A stretch of DNA of 48,858 nucleotides, from the NCBI GenBank assembly GCA_016178045.1, contig JACOUE010000038.1, positions 1 to 48,858 on the forward strand, read 5' to 3'. Positions 1-8,671 of this stretch are shown one piece after another (within the stretch, counting starts at the first letter, position 1; every line of letters begins with the position of its first letter). The notes under the pieces were generated by a model. The model worked only from the letters and a program-made list of their open reading frames with translations. It searched no databases and had not been told where the DNA came from. This DNA is from Chloroflexota bacterium. Its GTDB lineage: Bacteria > Chloroflexota > Dehalococcoidia > SM23-28-2 > JACOUE01. The position numbers were made by a program, and so were the translations under genes.

Positions 1-138
1 GGCACCGCGGTCATCTCGTCGCGCAACTCCCCCACGTCGACAAGGCCAGACTCCGCGATGCACCATTGACCGTGCAACAAGTGATAGAGGACATTCTACC
101 TGCGACGTAAAGGCGGTCATTCTAGCTGCGACGCGACA
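1..138 (-). mobile_element. possible end of an IS21-like insertion sequence (partial, continues off the left edge)
   Basis: Two 16-bp direct repeats, CATTCTAcCTGCGACG at 92-107 and CATTCTAgCTGCGACG at 118-133, lie 26 bp apart. Read on the minus strand, the outer boundary would begin TGTCGCGTCGCAG, with its first base at 138. Multiple spaced repeats inside a TG-starting end are typical of IS21-family elements. Inside them a minus-strand frame stays open to the window edge (starting TTG CAC GGT CAA, reading LHGQWCIAESGLVDVGEL), but I do not recognise it as a transposase. The family is inferred from the repeat layout alone, so the call is tentative. Confidence 0.35.
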
Positions 139-164
139 GTGGAGAGAGGGGGAGGAAGGCGGGC

Positions 165-1460
165 CTAGCTGGCGGCGATGTCGCTGGGGCCGCGGTGGCG
201 CGCCGGTTCAGCCTCTACGCCGGCGATGGCTCGCATTAGCTGGAGGTGGTCGCGCAGATAGCGGGTCACCAGGAAGTTGCCCCGCACGTGCTCGCGGCCC
301 GCCTCGCCCAGACGGCGGCCCAGCTCGGGCTGCCGCAGGAGCCGCAGCGTCCGCTCCGCCGCCTCGTCGATGCTGTTCACCAGGAAGCCGGTCTTCCCGT
401 CCAGGACCTGGAGGGGGATGCCGCCCACGTTCGCGGCCACGACCGGCCGCTCCTTCCACAGCGCCTCCGCTATCACCAGCCCGAACCCTTCGCGCACGGA
501 CTTCTGAATGACGACGCTCGCCGCCCGCTGGAAGGCGTTGACCTCCCTGTCGCCGACGCCGTTGACGTTGGAGAGGAGGTGGATGTCGTAGTCCTCGCCG
601 GCCTTGCGCGCCGTCCGCTCCAGGTAGGACCAGCCCTCGGGGTCGTCGTGGGCCATGGGGGCGATGAGGACCAGCTGCACCGAGGGTTCTTCTTCCTTCA
701 CACTCCGGTAGGCGTCGATGACGCCCAGGGGGTCCTTCCACGGGTCGAAGCGCGAGACCTGCAGGAGCAGCGGCCGGCCCGCGTCGATGCCGTACCGCGC
801 GAGCACCTCCGTCACGGTGCCGTTGGTCAGGGCGACGTTCTTCGGGCTCAGAGGGTCGATCCCGGGAGGTATGGCGAACACCTGCGGGCCCTTGAGCCCG
901 TTCTTGGCGAACTCCGGCAGGGTGAACACCACGCCGTCGTACTGCTCCACGTAAGGCCGCATGAACTCCCACAACTCCGACCGGGCCGTCGACAGGTCGA
1001 CGTGGCAGCGCCACACCCAGCGGCCGCGCTTACCGTGCTCCTCCGCCAGCACCGCCAGGAGGCCCAGCGGTTGCTGGTCGTGGACGTAGACGAAGTCGTA
1101 CTCCTGGTCGAAGAGGGCGGCGTTGAGGCGGCTGAAGCGGAGCCAGGTCTCCTTCATCTCGTTCGTCCAGGTGACGGGCATTCCCTGGAGGCCGTTGTGC
1201 ATGGACTTGGTGACGGCGAAGAGGTCCTGATCCCCGCGGATGACCTGCCACTCCGCCCTCAGGCCGAGGGTGTTGAGGAGAGGCACCAGCGCCGAGAGGA
1301 GCTCGGCGACGCCACCGCCGAAGGCGGTGGAGTTGAGGTGAAGGACGCGGGCGCCGCGGAGGGGCCGGGCCAGGGCGCGGATCTCCTCGAGGCGCTCCTC
1401 CCCGACGATTCGACGGTAATCGGACAGGCGTTTAGCGGGCAGGGGGACATTACCGAACAT
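165..1460 (-). CDS. treT: trehalose synthase, TreT-type GT4 glycosyltransferase
   Basis: The family joins a nucleotide-activated glucose and free glucose into trehalose in the cytosol, giving a compatible solute. The protein has the GT-B two-domain plan. The N-terminal half carries a glycine-rich loop (HLNSTAFGGGVAEL) and the C-terminal half carries the GT4 signature EGFGLVIAEALWKERPVV with the spaced Glu pair. The ORF track starts at a GTG at 1487, but the ATG at 1460 (MFGNVPLPAKRL) fits the usual beginning better and gives 431 residues, normal for TreT. Neither start has a strong Shine-Dalgarno. It is divergent from the GGDEF gene. A broader trehalose-synthase-like glycosyltransferase cannot be excluded. 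Confidence 0.82.
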   Translation of the reverse strand: MFGNVPLPAKRLSDYRRIVGEERLEEIRALARPLRGARVLHLNSTAFGGGVAELLSALVPLLNTLGLRAEWQVIRGDQDLFAVTKSMHNGLQGMPVTWTNEMKETWLRFSRLNAALFDQEYDFVYVHDQQPLGLLAVLAEEHGKRGRWVWRCHVDLSTARSELWEFMRPYVEQYDGVVFTLPEFAKNGLKGPQVFAIPPGIDPLSPKNVALTNGTVTEVLARYGIDAGRPLLLQVSRFDPWKDPLGVIDAYRSVKEEEPSVQLVLIAPMAHDDPEGWSYLERTARKAGEDYDIHLLSNVNGVGDREVNAFQRAASVVIQKSVREGFGLVIAEALWKERPVVAANVGGIPLQVLDGKTGFLVNSIDEAAERTLRLLRQPELGRRLGEAGREHVRGNFLVTRYLRDHLQLMRAIAGVEAEPARHRGPSDIAAS

Positions 1461-1673
1461 GAGGGGTGGCCCTTGGCAACACGGCACTCATCGCATCACT
1501 GCTAACGCTCTATTTAGGCTAACGCCCCTGTTTCTTACACGTTAGTCCTTGGGGGGAAATTTACGGTGTAATTCTTGCGTTGTTATCTGGGCGAGCGCTT
1601 AGTTCGAGCCATCCAGAGTAACAGCCTTCGGCCAGCCTGCGTCTTGCTATGTGAAAGTCGGGAACACTGTTTC

Positions 1674-2918
1674 ATGGCCACCGCCGTCGAGGCTTACGAC
1701 ATTCCGGAACACCGCGAGGCGGCCACTGCCTCCGTGGATGCTCCCGTCTCCGTGCCCGATCCCCTGACCCAGGTGCGGACGCTGAAGCGCTGGACGCAGA
1801 TCGGCGTGTACGGCGCCATTACCGGCACTGTGCCGCTGTACCTGTTCGTGCTCGGGTTCACGCTCTGGCAGGAAACGGCGAGCTACATCACCGGACTCAT
1901 CATCGCCACGGCAGCTATTGAGGGTGCCTTCGCCCAGATGTACAGGCTGCGGAAGCGCAGCGCCTATCCGGGCCTCCTGGTGATGGAGCTGGGCGGGATG
2001 CAGAAAGTGTCCTCCGCCGTCGAGCGGAGCCTGCGGGTGATCCAGCACGTGATGAGGGTACGGGCCTCTTTCCTTGCCCTCCGTGTGGACGACGAGAACG
2101 TCAACCTGATCTCTGTTCTGGGGATGAGCCGGATCAACTCCGAGCGCTTCGTCCAGGTAGGAGCGCCGAACCTCCGTGAGGCGCTGGAGAGCGGGCAGCC
2201 GGCGGCGTTCCGGCCGGCCAGCGCCCTCCTGCTGGAGGCGATGGTCGGGCCCAAGGAGAGGATGATGTTCGTCCCGGTCCTGGCGTTGCAAAAGCCTATC
2301 GGCGTCCTTGGTCTGCTCGGCCACGAGGGCAACAGCGACATAAAGGACGTCCAGCTGCTGCGGACCATGGGCATCGCCCTGGGGCTTTCCCTGGAGAACC
2401 TGCGGCAGAAGGAAGAGCTGCGGGAGATGGCGGCCGTGGACGAGCTCACCCTGGTCTACAACCGCCGCTACTTCTTCGAGCAGATGGAACGGGAGATGGC
2501 GGCGGCCGAGCGCTACGCGACGCCCCTGGCCCTGCTGATCGTCGACATGGACGGCCTCAAGCACGTGAACGATACCTTCGGGCACGCCGCCGGCGACGCG
2601 GCGCTTCGCGCCCTGGCCCAGCGTCTCGTGCGCTTTTCTCGGGCCGCCGACATAGTCGCCCGCGTGGGCGGCGACGAGTTCGCCGTGATCCTGCCGCGGA
2701 CCAGCAAGGAAGCCGCGGGCGAGATCGCCGGTCGCATACGCGAGGCGGTAGCCCGTGAGGGCGTAGCGGCGGCGGAGGGCGTCTCCCTCCCGGTCAGCGT
2801 CTGCGCCGGCCACGCCGCCTTCCCGGACGACGCCGAGGACATGGAGAGCCTCCTGCGTCAGGCCGACGCGAGCATGTACTGCGCCAAGGCCGCCCTCCAG
2901 AGCGTCGTTCGCAGCTAG
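1674..2918 (+). CDS. membrane-anchored diguanylate cyclase (2 TM, GAF-like, GGDEF)
   Basis: It should make cyclic di-GMP from two GTP. From the ATG at 1674 the protein has 414 residues. Two hydrophobic helices lie at about 40-66 and 70-90. A GAF-like sensor region follows at about 110-245, and a GGDEF domain from about 255 to the end. The catalytic motif is intact (RVGGDEFAVIL), and an RxxD inhibitory site (RAAD) sits five residues upstream, so product inhibition is likely. The longer ORF-track start at 1575 adds an unconvincing 33 residues. No EAL domain is present. The gene lies just before a broken receiver/ATPase gene, with no evidence of joint transcription. Confidence 0.88.
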   Translation: MATAVEAYDIPEHREAATASVDAPVSVPDPLTQVRTLKRWTQIGVYGAITGTVPLYLFVLGFTLWQETASYITGLIIATAAIEGAFAQMYRLRKRSAYPGLLVMELGGMQKVSSAVERSLRVIQHVMRVRASFLALRVDDENVNLISVLGMSRINSERFVQVGAPNLREALESGQPAAFRPASALLLEAMVGPKERMMFVPVLALQKPIGVLGLLGHEGNSDIKDVQLLRTMGIALGLSLENLRQKEELREMAAVDELTLVYNRRYFFEQMEREMAAAERYATPLALLIVDMDGLKHVNDTFGHAAGDAALRALAQRLVRFSRAADIVARVGGDEFAVILPRTSKEAAGEIAGRIREAVAREGVAAAEGVSLPVSVCAGHAAFPDDAEDMESLLRQADASMYCAKAALQSVVRS

Positions 2919-2992
2919 CGCCTGCCGCCGTCCTAGGCCCGCCCGTAACAAAGCCACCTCTCATTTGTTTAATGTCCAGGGAGGAGCACCCC

Positions 2993-3978
2993 GTGCAAGA
3001 CGCCAGCCGCACCCGGTTTCGCATTCTCGTCGTCGACCCTGAGCCGGACAGCCGGGCCGAGGTGCAGAACCTCCTCGTCCAATCGCGCCACATCGTCGTG
3101 GGCGGCATGGACTACGGTGACGAGACCGTCTCCCTGGCCCGGGAGTTCGCCCCCGAGGTCGTCCTCGTCAGCGTCGCCGACCCCACCGACGCTGCCCTGG
3201 AGGCTATCAGGACGGCAGGACCACCTTTGCCGCCGCCCTAGCCGCCGCCCTCGCGCGCCGCGACAGGCGGGCCGTGGCTCTCGTCGACCTGGACACCGTC
3301 TTCGGCAACGTGGCGGCGCTCATGGGAGTCGCCTGCCAGACAACTTTCTTCGATCTGATCCAGCGCGTGGATTCCCTGGACGAGAGCACCCTGGCCCAGC
3401 ACCTGGCCCCTCACCGCTCCGGCGTCAGGGTGCTACCGGCGTCCTCGCAGCCTTCCGACTGGCGCCGCCTTGACTCCGACGCCGTCGTGCGCCTGCTAAA
3501 GCTCCTGGCCCACGCCCACGACTTCGTCATCCTCGACGCCCCGGCCACCTTCACAGACACCGTGGCCGTGGCCCTGGAACACGCCAGCCACATCATCCTG
3601 GTCACCAGCCTCGACGCTACCAGCGTCCGGGCCACGCGCGACCTGCTCGCCTTTCTGGGCTCATCGCCCCCGACCAGTGACAAGGTCCGCATAGTGGTGA
3701 ACCACGACTCGCCGGTCGCCGCCGTGCGAGAACCGGAAGTGGCCGCGGCACTGGGACGCGAGATCTTCTGGTCCCTTCCCTACGATCAGCGGGTGCGGGC
3801 CTCCGCCCAGCTGGGGCAGGCCGAATCGGACGGCATCTTCGATGGCTCGCGCCTGGCCGAGTCGGTTTCCAATCTGGCCGACCAGTTCGACCGGCTGTAC
3901 ACGAGCCGCGGCCGGCCGGCGGCGCCGCCGGCCAAGCGGGGCCTGCGCAGCCTCCTCTTCGGCTCCGAAGACGAGTAG
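2993..3978 (+). pseudogene. CpaE/TadZ-like receiver + ParA-type ATPase, broken by an internal deletion and frame change
   Basis: The start is a GTG at 2993 behind a strong GGGAGGAG site. The first about 75 residues form the front of a receiver-like domain (RFRILVVDPEPDSRAEV). That frame ends at 3241. A second frame continues with GRTTFAAALAAAL and then ALVDLDTVFGNVAALMG, the Walker A tail and DxD strand of CpaE-type ATPases, running to 3978. The end of the receiver domain and the Lys-containing front of the P-loop are missing, and the halves are out of frame. This is more than a one-base slip. Intact relatives help localise Tad pilus assembly, but no tad genes are in this window. Real decay or an assembly deletion are both possible. 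Confidence 0.75.
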
Positions 3979-3998
3979 GTCACGCCCCGGCGGGGCTG

Positions 3999-4115
3999 GT
4001 CATCGCGAGCCTGCCTGCCGGCAGGCAGGCGGAGCGAAGCGATCTCACGTTACCAATGGGAGTCGGGCCTTCTGAGTCGGCAGATTGCTTCGGGGCTTTC
4101 GCCCCTGGCAATGAC
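3999..4115. repeat. imperfect long inverted repeat, interspersed-element-like
   Basis: The left end reads GTCATCGCGAGC..GGAGCGAAGCGATCT. The right end, reverse-complemented, reads GTCATTGCCAGGG..CCCGAAGCAATCT, so the two ends can fold together. The left arm contains a nested perfect palindrome, GCCTGCCTGCCGGCAGGCAGGC. Elements of this look recur in many genomes as non-coding interspersed repeats. It follows the broken ATPase gene and could act as a transcript-end hairpin. Confidence 0.6.
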
Positions 4116-4203
4116 GGCGGGCCGTGGTCCCATGATACCGTCGCTTTGACGGATTCCGCCGCCGGCGCTACACTGGCAGCGTCACGCCGAGGGGACGCCT
4201 TGC

Positions 4204-5588
4204 ATGGAACAGCAAATCCGCTTCTGCACCACCGCCGACGGCGTCCGCATCGCCTACGCGACCGTTGGTCAGGGGCCGCCGCTGGTTCGCGTGCTCGGCT
4301 GGTGTACTCACCTAGAGCTAGAGCAAGGGTTCCCCGACTGGCGGCGGTTCTTCACCGGTGGCCTGCTGGCCAGGAACCATCTCTTAGTGCGCTACGACGG
4401 TCGGGGCATGGGCCTCTCCGACCGTGATGTCCAGGACTTCAGCCTGGACGCGAAGGTGACGGACCTGGAAGCCGTGATCGATGCTCTCGAGCTGGAAAGG
4501 TGCGCCATTTTCGGTCTGTCTGAGGGCGGGCCGACCGCCATCGCCTATACTGCCCGGCATCCCGAGCGGGTTAGCCGCTTAGTCCTGTACGGCTCGTTCG
4601 CCCGCAACCCCGAGGATGCTGAGGGACGCCAGACGGTGGAGACGATGATCGCTCTGGTTCGGCAAGGCTGGGGTTCGGACCAGCCGGCCTGGCGAATGTT
4701 TTCCACCGGCTTGTTTATGCCCGACGCGAGCGGAGGTGCGATCCGCGGGTTCACCGAGTTTCAGCGTGTCGCCAGCTCGGGGGAAAACGTCGCCGCTATG
4801 CTGTCGGCGCTGCTCCAGTTCGACGTCACAGGGCTTCTTCCCCAGATTAAGGTTCCGACCCTGGTGATTCACAGGCGGAACGAGAGCGCGATACCCTTTG
4901 ATCGCGGCCGGGAGCTGGCCGCTCTCATACCTGGGGCTCGATTCCTGCCCCTAGAAGGCAGAAATCACATCATGCAGCCCGACGAACCGGAGAACGAGAT
5001 ATTCCGGAAGGCGGTTGAGGAGTTCCTCGCCGAGGACGGAACAGCCGCGAAGGGCAAAGCGCGAAAGTCGGCGCCGCCGTCCGGCCTTGTCACGCTCCTC
5101 TTCACGGACATGGAGGGCTCCACCGCCGTTACCCAGCGCCTGGGCGACGCCGGGGCGCAAGAGGTACTGCGCACCCACAACACGGTCATCCGCGATGCCC
5201 TCAAGGCCCACGCCGGCTCGCAGATCAAGCACACGGGCGACGGTGTGATGGCCTCCTTCCCCTCCGCCTCGCGCGCCTTAGAGTGCGCTATCGCCATTCA
5301 GCGGGCGTTCGCGGAGCACAACGAAGCTGGGTCCGAGACTCCCATTCGGGTGCGCATCGGGCTGAACGCGGGGGAGCCGGTGGCGGAGGACGCCGATCTG
5401 TTTGGGGCGCCGCCGTGCAACTGGCGGCCCGCATCTGCGCCCAGGCGCAGCCGGGGCAGATCCTGGCCGCCAACGTCGTGCGGGAGCTGTCGGCCGGTAA
5501 GGGCTTCCTCTTCTCCGACCAAGGGGACGTTGCCCTGCGCGGCTTCGAGGACCCGGTCCGCTTGTTCGACGTGCGCTGGGCCCCGTAG
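4204..5588 (+). pseudogene. alpha/beta hydrolase - class III adenylate/guanylate cyclase fusion, frameshifted near 5405
   Basis: The N-terminal about 280 residues are an alpha/beta hydrolase with the nucleophile elbow GLSEGG and a terminal catalytic His in EGRNHIMQPDE. A class III nucleotide cyclase domain follows, with metal-binding Asp in LLFTDMEGSTAV and the HTGDGVMASF strand. At about 5405 the frame changes. The open frame becomes nonsense (GAPPCNWRPAS) while the +1 frame resumes the family pattern AAVQLAARICAQAQPGQIL and ends naturally at 5588. One G missing from the GGGG run would restore DLFGGAAVQLAARI. Where VNLAAR is usual, this copy has VQLAAR. Either a recent frameshift or a single-base sequence error explains it. 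Confidence 0.8.
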
Positions 5589-5631
5589 AAGATTGCCCTC
5601 GCGCCGCGCTCCGTGCTACCCTGACCCCGCT

Positions 5632-7359
5632 ATGGCCATCGATTACGCGTCTCTCGACTCCGCCGTCGGCCTCAACTGGTACCTGACCGACCCCGACCTC
5701 CGCACTCTTATGGACCGCTACGTCCCGCCGGAGAGGCGGCAGTGGGCGGAGGGGCACCTGGTGCGCTGGGGCGAGTTGTGCGGCGGCCCCATCGCCCGCC
5801 GGGCCGAGATCATCGACAGGAACCCGCCCCGCCTCCGCCGCTATGACGAGTGGGGCAACGAGGTGTTCGAGGTGGTGCACCACCCGGACGCCGTCGCCGT
5901 CAAGCGCGACATCTGGGAGCAGGGGCCGCAGGCCCTCGAAAGCCGCGGCGAAGAGATGCCGACGGCCCTGGGCAGCGCCTTCACCTACCTCCTGAGCCAG
6001 GCGGACACCGGCATGGTCTGCGCCACCGGCATGACCGGCGGCGTCGCCGCCCTGGTCGACCGCTACGCCCCCCAGGGCCTGCGCGAGCTCCTCCTCGCCC
6101 GCCTGCGGGCCGCCGCCTTCGACGACGGCTGGGACGGCGCCATGTTCATGACCGAGATCCGCGGCGGCTCCGACCTGGCCCAGAGCGAGACCAAGGCGAC
6201 CCCGGACGGCGATACGTGGCGCCTCAACGGCTCCAAGTGGTTCTGCTCCAACGTCGACGCCGGGGCCATCGTCACGCTGGCCAGGCCCGAGGGAGCGCCC
6301 CCCGGCCTGGCCGGACTGGCGCTGTTCCTCGTCCCCGCCGCCCGCGCCGACGGCTCCCGCAACGGCATCGTCATCAAGCGAATCAAGGACAAGCTGGGCA
6401 CGCGCTCCGTCCCCACCGCCGAGGTGGACTTCGTGGATGCTGAGGCGCACGCCCTTAGCAGCCCCGGGGCCCAGGCCTCGGAGGCCCGCGGCCTCAACCG
6501 CATGATGAGCATGGTGAACGGCTCGCGGTTGGGGGTGGCGTTCATGGGGCTGGGGATAGCGCGACGCTCGTTCTTGGAGGCGGCCATGTACGCCGCCCGC
6601 CGCCAGGCCTTCGGCAGGCGCTTGGATGAGCTGCCGCTGGTGCGGCGGACGCTGGTGCAGATGGTGGTGGAGGTGGAGGCGGCCGCCGTCCTCTGCTTCG
6701 AGACGTCGTCCCTGGCGGCCGAGCGCGGCGACGAGGAATCGCGCCGTCTCTACCGCATCCTGGTGCCGGTCTCGAAGCTCCGCGCCGCCCGCGCCGGGCT
6801 GGAGCTGGCCAGCCAGGGCCTCGAGATCCTGGGCGGCAACGGCTACATCGAGGACTGGCCCACCGCCCGCCTCTTCCGCGACGCCCAGTGCCACACTATC
6901 TGGGAGGGGACGGAGAACATCATCTCCCTGGACGTGCTGCGGGCGATGCGTAAGGAGGACGCCCACGATGCCCTCCTCGCGCGCGTCGACGCCGCCCTCG
7001 AGCCCGCCGGCGGCCCACTGGCGCCGCTGCGGGAGGTGGTCCGCGGTGAGCGCGAGGAGGTCGGCCGGGCGGTCGCCTTCCTGGAGCAAGCCCCGGAAGA
7101 CGTCCGCCAGCTGCAGGCCCGCACTTTGGGGAGCTGGCTCGCCGACGTCACGCAGGCCGCCCTCCTGCTCGAGCAGGCGGCGGACGAGCTGAAGGGCGGT
7201 TCGGCGCGGAAGGCGGCCGTCGCGCGGTTCTTCGTGCAGGAGCACCTGGCGCCCAAAGACATGCGCGGCATCTCCGAGGACCGCTCGGCGCTGGCGCTGT
7301 TCGACGCCGTCACGCGCTACGAGCGGCTGGACCCGGCGGCGCTGCCCTCAGACCTGTGA
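5632..7359 (+). CDS. acyl-CoA dehydrogenase, AidB-like subfamily
   Basis: This is an FAD-dependent acyl-CoA dehydrogenase that would oxidise an acyl-CoA to the enoyl-CoA, passing electrons to an electron-transfer flavoprotein. The ATG at 5632 (MAIDYASLDSAVGL) gives 575 residues, the length of the AidB-like branch. Family motifs include the mid-domain TEIRGGSDLAQSET, LNGSKWFCSN, and the C-terminal GGNGYIEDWPTARLFRDAQ followed by TIWEGTENI. The ORF track fuses it to the preceding cyclase only because of that gene's frameshift. The natural gene starts 43 bp after the cyclase's true stop. The substrate is unknown. Confidence 0.9.
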   Translation: MAIDYASLDSAVGLNWYLTDPDLRTLMDRYVPPERRQWAEGHLVRWGELCGGPIARRAEIIDRNPPRLRRYDEWGNEVFEVVHHPDAVAVKRDIWEQGPQALESRGEEMPTALGSAFTYLLSQADTGMVCATGMTGGVAALVDRYAPQGLRELLLARLRAAAFDDGWDGAMFMTEIRGGSDLAQSETKATPDGDTWRLNGSKWFCSNVDAGAIVTLARPEGAPPGLAGLALFLVPAARADGSRNGIVIKRIKDKLGTRSVPTAEVDFVDAEAHALSSPGAQASEARGLNRMMSMVNGSRLGVAFMGLGIARRSFLEAAMYAARRQAFGRRLDELPLVRRTLVQMVVEVEAAAVLCFETSSLAAERGDEESRRLYRILVPVSKLRAARAGLELASQGLEILGGNGYIEDWPTARLFRDAQCHTIWEGTENIISLDVLRAMRKEDAHDALLARVDAALEPAGGPLAPLREVVRGEREEVGRAVAFLEQAPEDVRQLQARTLGSWLADVTQAALLLEQAADELKGGSARKAAVARFFVQEHLAPKDMRGISEDRSALALFDAVTRYERLDPAALPSDL

Positions 7360-7472
7360 CCTCCCTGCGTGACTTTTGTCCCATCCAGATCGGGACATAC
7401 GGCTCTTTCTCCAGATATGCGCCGGCCCCATGCTGATGTTAGGCTAGAACGTTCCGAAGAAAGGAGCGGGCC

Positions 7473-8006
7473 ATGGAGGTAAGCAACCGCGAGACCTGGG
7501 CGGCCCTTCACGGGATGTTCTTCGGCGCCATCTTCCTGATTGCGTTCGCGGGAGGGCTGGCGGGGCTGTGGAGCCTGCGACCGGAGTGGGTAACAGTCAA
7601 CGGGATCAGAGAGCGAATGTTCCGGCTTAAGGTCGGCGTGAGCGTGATGGCCGCCGTCGCCTGGGTGACGGTGGTAACCGGTACCTGGATCGTCTACCCC
7701 TGGTACAGGGCTGCACCGCCGGAGGATGCGACGGACCTCAGCAAGTACCCCAGAAGCCTGCTGCTTGAGACGCCGGGCAAGGAGCAGTGGCATACCTTCG
7801 GGATGGAATGGAAAGAGCACGTTGCCTGGATGTCTCCGATCCTGGCAACGGCTGTGGCGTTCATCGTCCTTTACTATGGAAACCAGCTCATCGTCGATAA
7901 GAAGCTGCGCTACGCCAGCATCGTGCTCTATATTCTCGCCTTCGCCGCGGCCGGCGTCGCCGGTGCCCTGGGCGCCTTCATCACGAAGGCGGCCCCGATC
8001 CTGTAG
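7473..8006 (+). CDS. four-helix integral membrane protein, function unknown
   Basis: The 177-residue protein starts at an ATG behind AAAGGAGCGGGCC. I count four hydrophobic segments, at about 10-33, 50-75, 120-140 and 150-170. Polar conserved-looking stretches carry histidines near membrane faces (ALHGMFFG, WHTFGMEWKEHVAW), a pattern seen in membrane cytochromes, but there is no CxxCH motif. It is separated by nine bases from the next gene, which has its own AGGAGG site, so the two are probably co-transcribed. I do not recognise a named family. Confidence 0.7.
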   Translation: MEVSNRETWAALHGMFFGAIFLIAFAGGLAGLWSLRPEWVTVNGIRERMFRLKVGVSVMAAVAWVTVVTGTWIVYPWYRAAPPEDATDLSKYPRSLLLETPGKEQWHTFGMEWKEHVAWMSPILATAVAFIVLYYGNQLIVDKKLRYASIVLYILAFAAAGVAGALGAFITKAAPIL

Positions 8007-8015
8007 GAGGAAGCC

Positions 8016-8414
8016 ATGGCAACGATTAGAGTCGAACGTGCGGATGGGCGGACCGTCGACGAAATCGAGTGGAAGGCCGAAGAGCTGGAGATCGTTGAGC
8101 GCCCCAACGGGGCGGCAGCGGCGGCCATCCTCTCGGCTGGTTTCGGCGCCCTCGTCCTGGGTCTTCTCGCCAGTCTCTCCGAGGCCAGCACCGCCGCCCA
8201 CGACTGGTTCGACTTTCAGGCGCGTGTGGGGCCCCTGAGCGGGAAGACTATCATGTCGGTCGTCGCCTACGTCGCGTCCTGGGCGGTGCTCGCTCCCGTG
8301 ATGTGGAAGCGGAGCTTCGCCCTCAATACGGTCTTCGTGATCGCGGCGGTCCTGATCGGCGCCGGACTGGTCGGCACCTTCCCCAAGTTCTTCGAACTGT
8401 TCGCCCCCGAATAG
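8016..8414 (+). CDS. small membrane protein, function unknown (paired with the preceding gene)
   Basis: The 132-residue product has a soluble N-terminal region of about 35 residues (TIRVERADGRTVDEIEW) and then three hydrophobic segments, at about 36-55, 80-98 and 105-128. The start ATG sits behind TAGGAGGAAGCC, an excellent ribosome site nine bases after the upstream stop. Its tight coupling to the four-helix gene suggests a shared complex. It converges on the one-helix gene at 8433-8645. No family recognised. Confidence 0.65.
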   Translation: MATIRVERADGRTVDEIEWKAEELEIVERPNGAAAAAILSAGFGALVLGLLASLSEASTAAHDWFDFQARVGPLSGKTIMSVVAYVASWAVLAPVMWKRSFALNTVFVIAAVLIGAGLVGTFPKFFELFAPE

Positions 8415-8432
8415 ACGCCGCCGGCGGGACGA

Positions 8433-8645
8433 CTACGGGACGTCGAACTCGGTCTCTTCGCCGTCGAGCCCGACCTTGATGGTGATATTGCGGTCGTCGC
8501 CGGGGAACTCGTAGGCCACATTCCCCGTCCACTTGTTCCAGACGAGGGTACGCATGTCTTCGTCCAGAAGCACGTAGGCGGTGAAAGCTAAGGCGAAGAC
8601 GGTGATGATCGTCCCAATCGGCAGGAAGAAGCGAAACGGGATCAC
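8433..8645 (-). CDS. single-span small membrane protein, function unknown
   Basis: This 70-residue gene is hidden inside a longer shadow ORF of the track. The GTG at 8645 follows GGAAGGAGGTGGACGCC, a near-perfect ribosome site, and opens MIPFRFFLPIGTIITVFALA, a start plus transmembrane helix. The C-terminal half is soluble and acidic (VAYEFPGDDRNITIKV). It lies 26 bp downstream of ribD on the same strand. The strong ribosome site is the main evidence that it is real. Confidence 0.65.
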   Translation of the reverse strand: MIPFRFFLPIGTIITVFALAFTAYVLLDEDMRTLVWNKWTGNVAYEFPGDDRNITIKVGLDGEETEFDVP

Positions 8646-8671
8646 GGCGTCCACCTCCTTCCGGCCCTGCG

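Noticed and set aside
246-1505. 419-residue plus-strand ORF
   Set aside because: Exact antisense of the trehalose synthase gene, with no domain motifs of its own; a high-GC shadow frame.
1647-2957. 436-residue minus-strand ORF
   Set aside because: Antisense of the GGDEF gene; the plus strand has a full GGDEF motif and membrane helices.
5278-7245. 655-residue minus-strand ORF
   Set aside because: Antisense of the acyl-CoA dehydrogenase; Gly/Ala/Arg-rich with no motif.
4204-7359. 1051-residue fusion of hydrolase, cyclase and acyl-CoA dehydrogenase
   Set aside because: The cyclase's true C-terminus is in another frame and ends at 5588, and the residues between (RPASAPRRSRGRSWPP) are frameshift nonsense.
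7377-7397. TGTCCC..GGGACA inverted repeat before the membrane-protein pair
   Set aside because: Only a six-base stem and no clear promoter next to it, so not supported as an operator.
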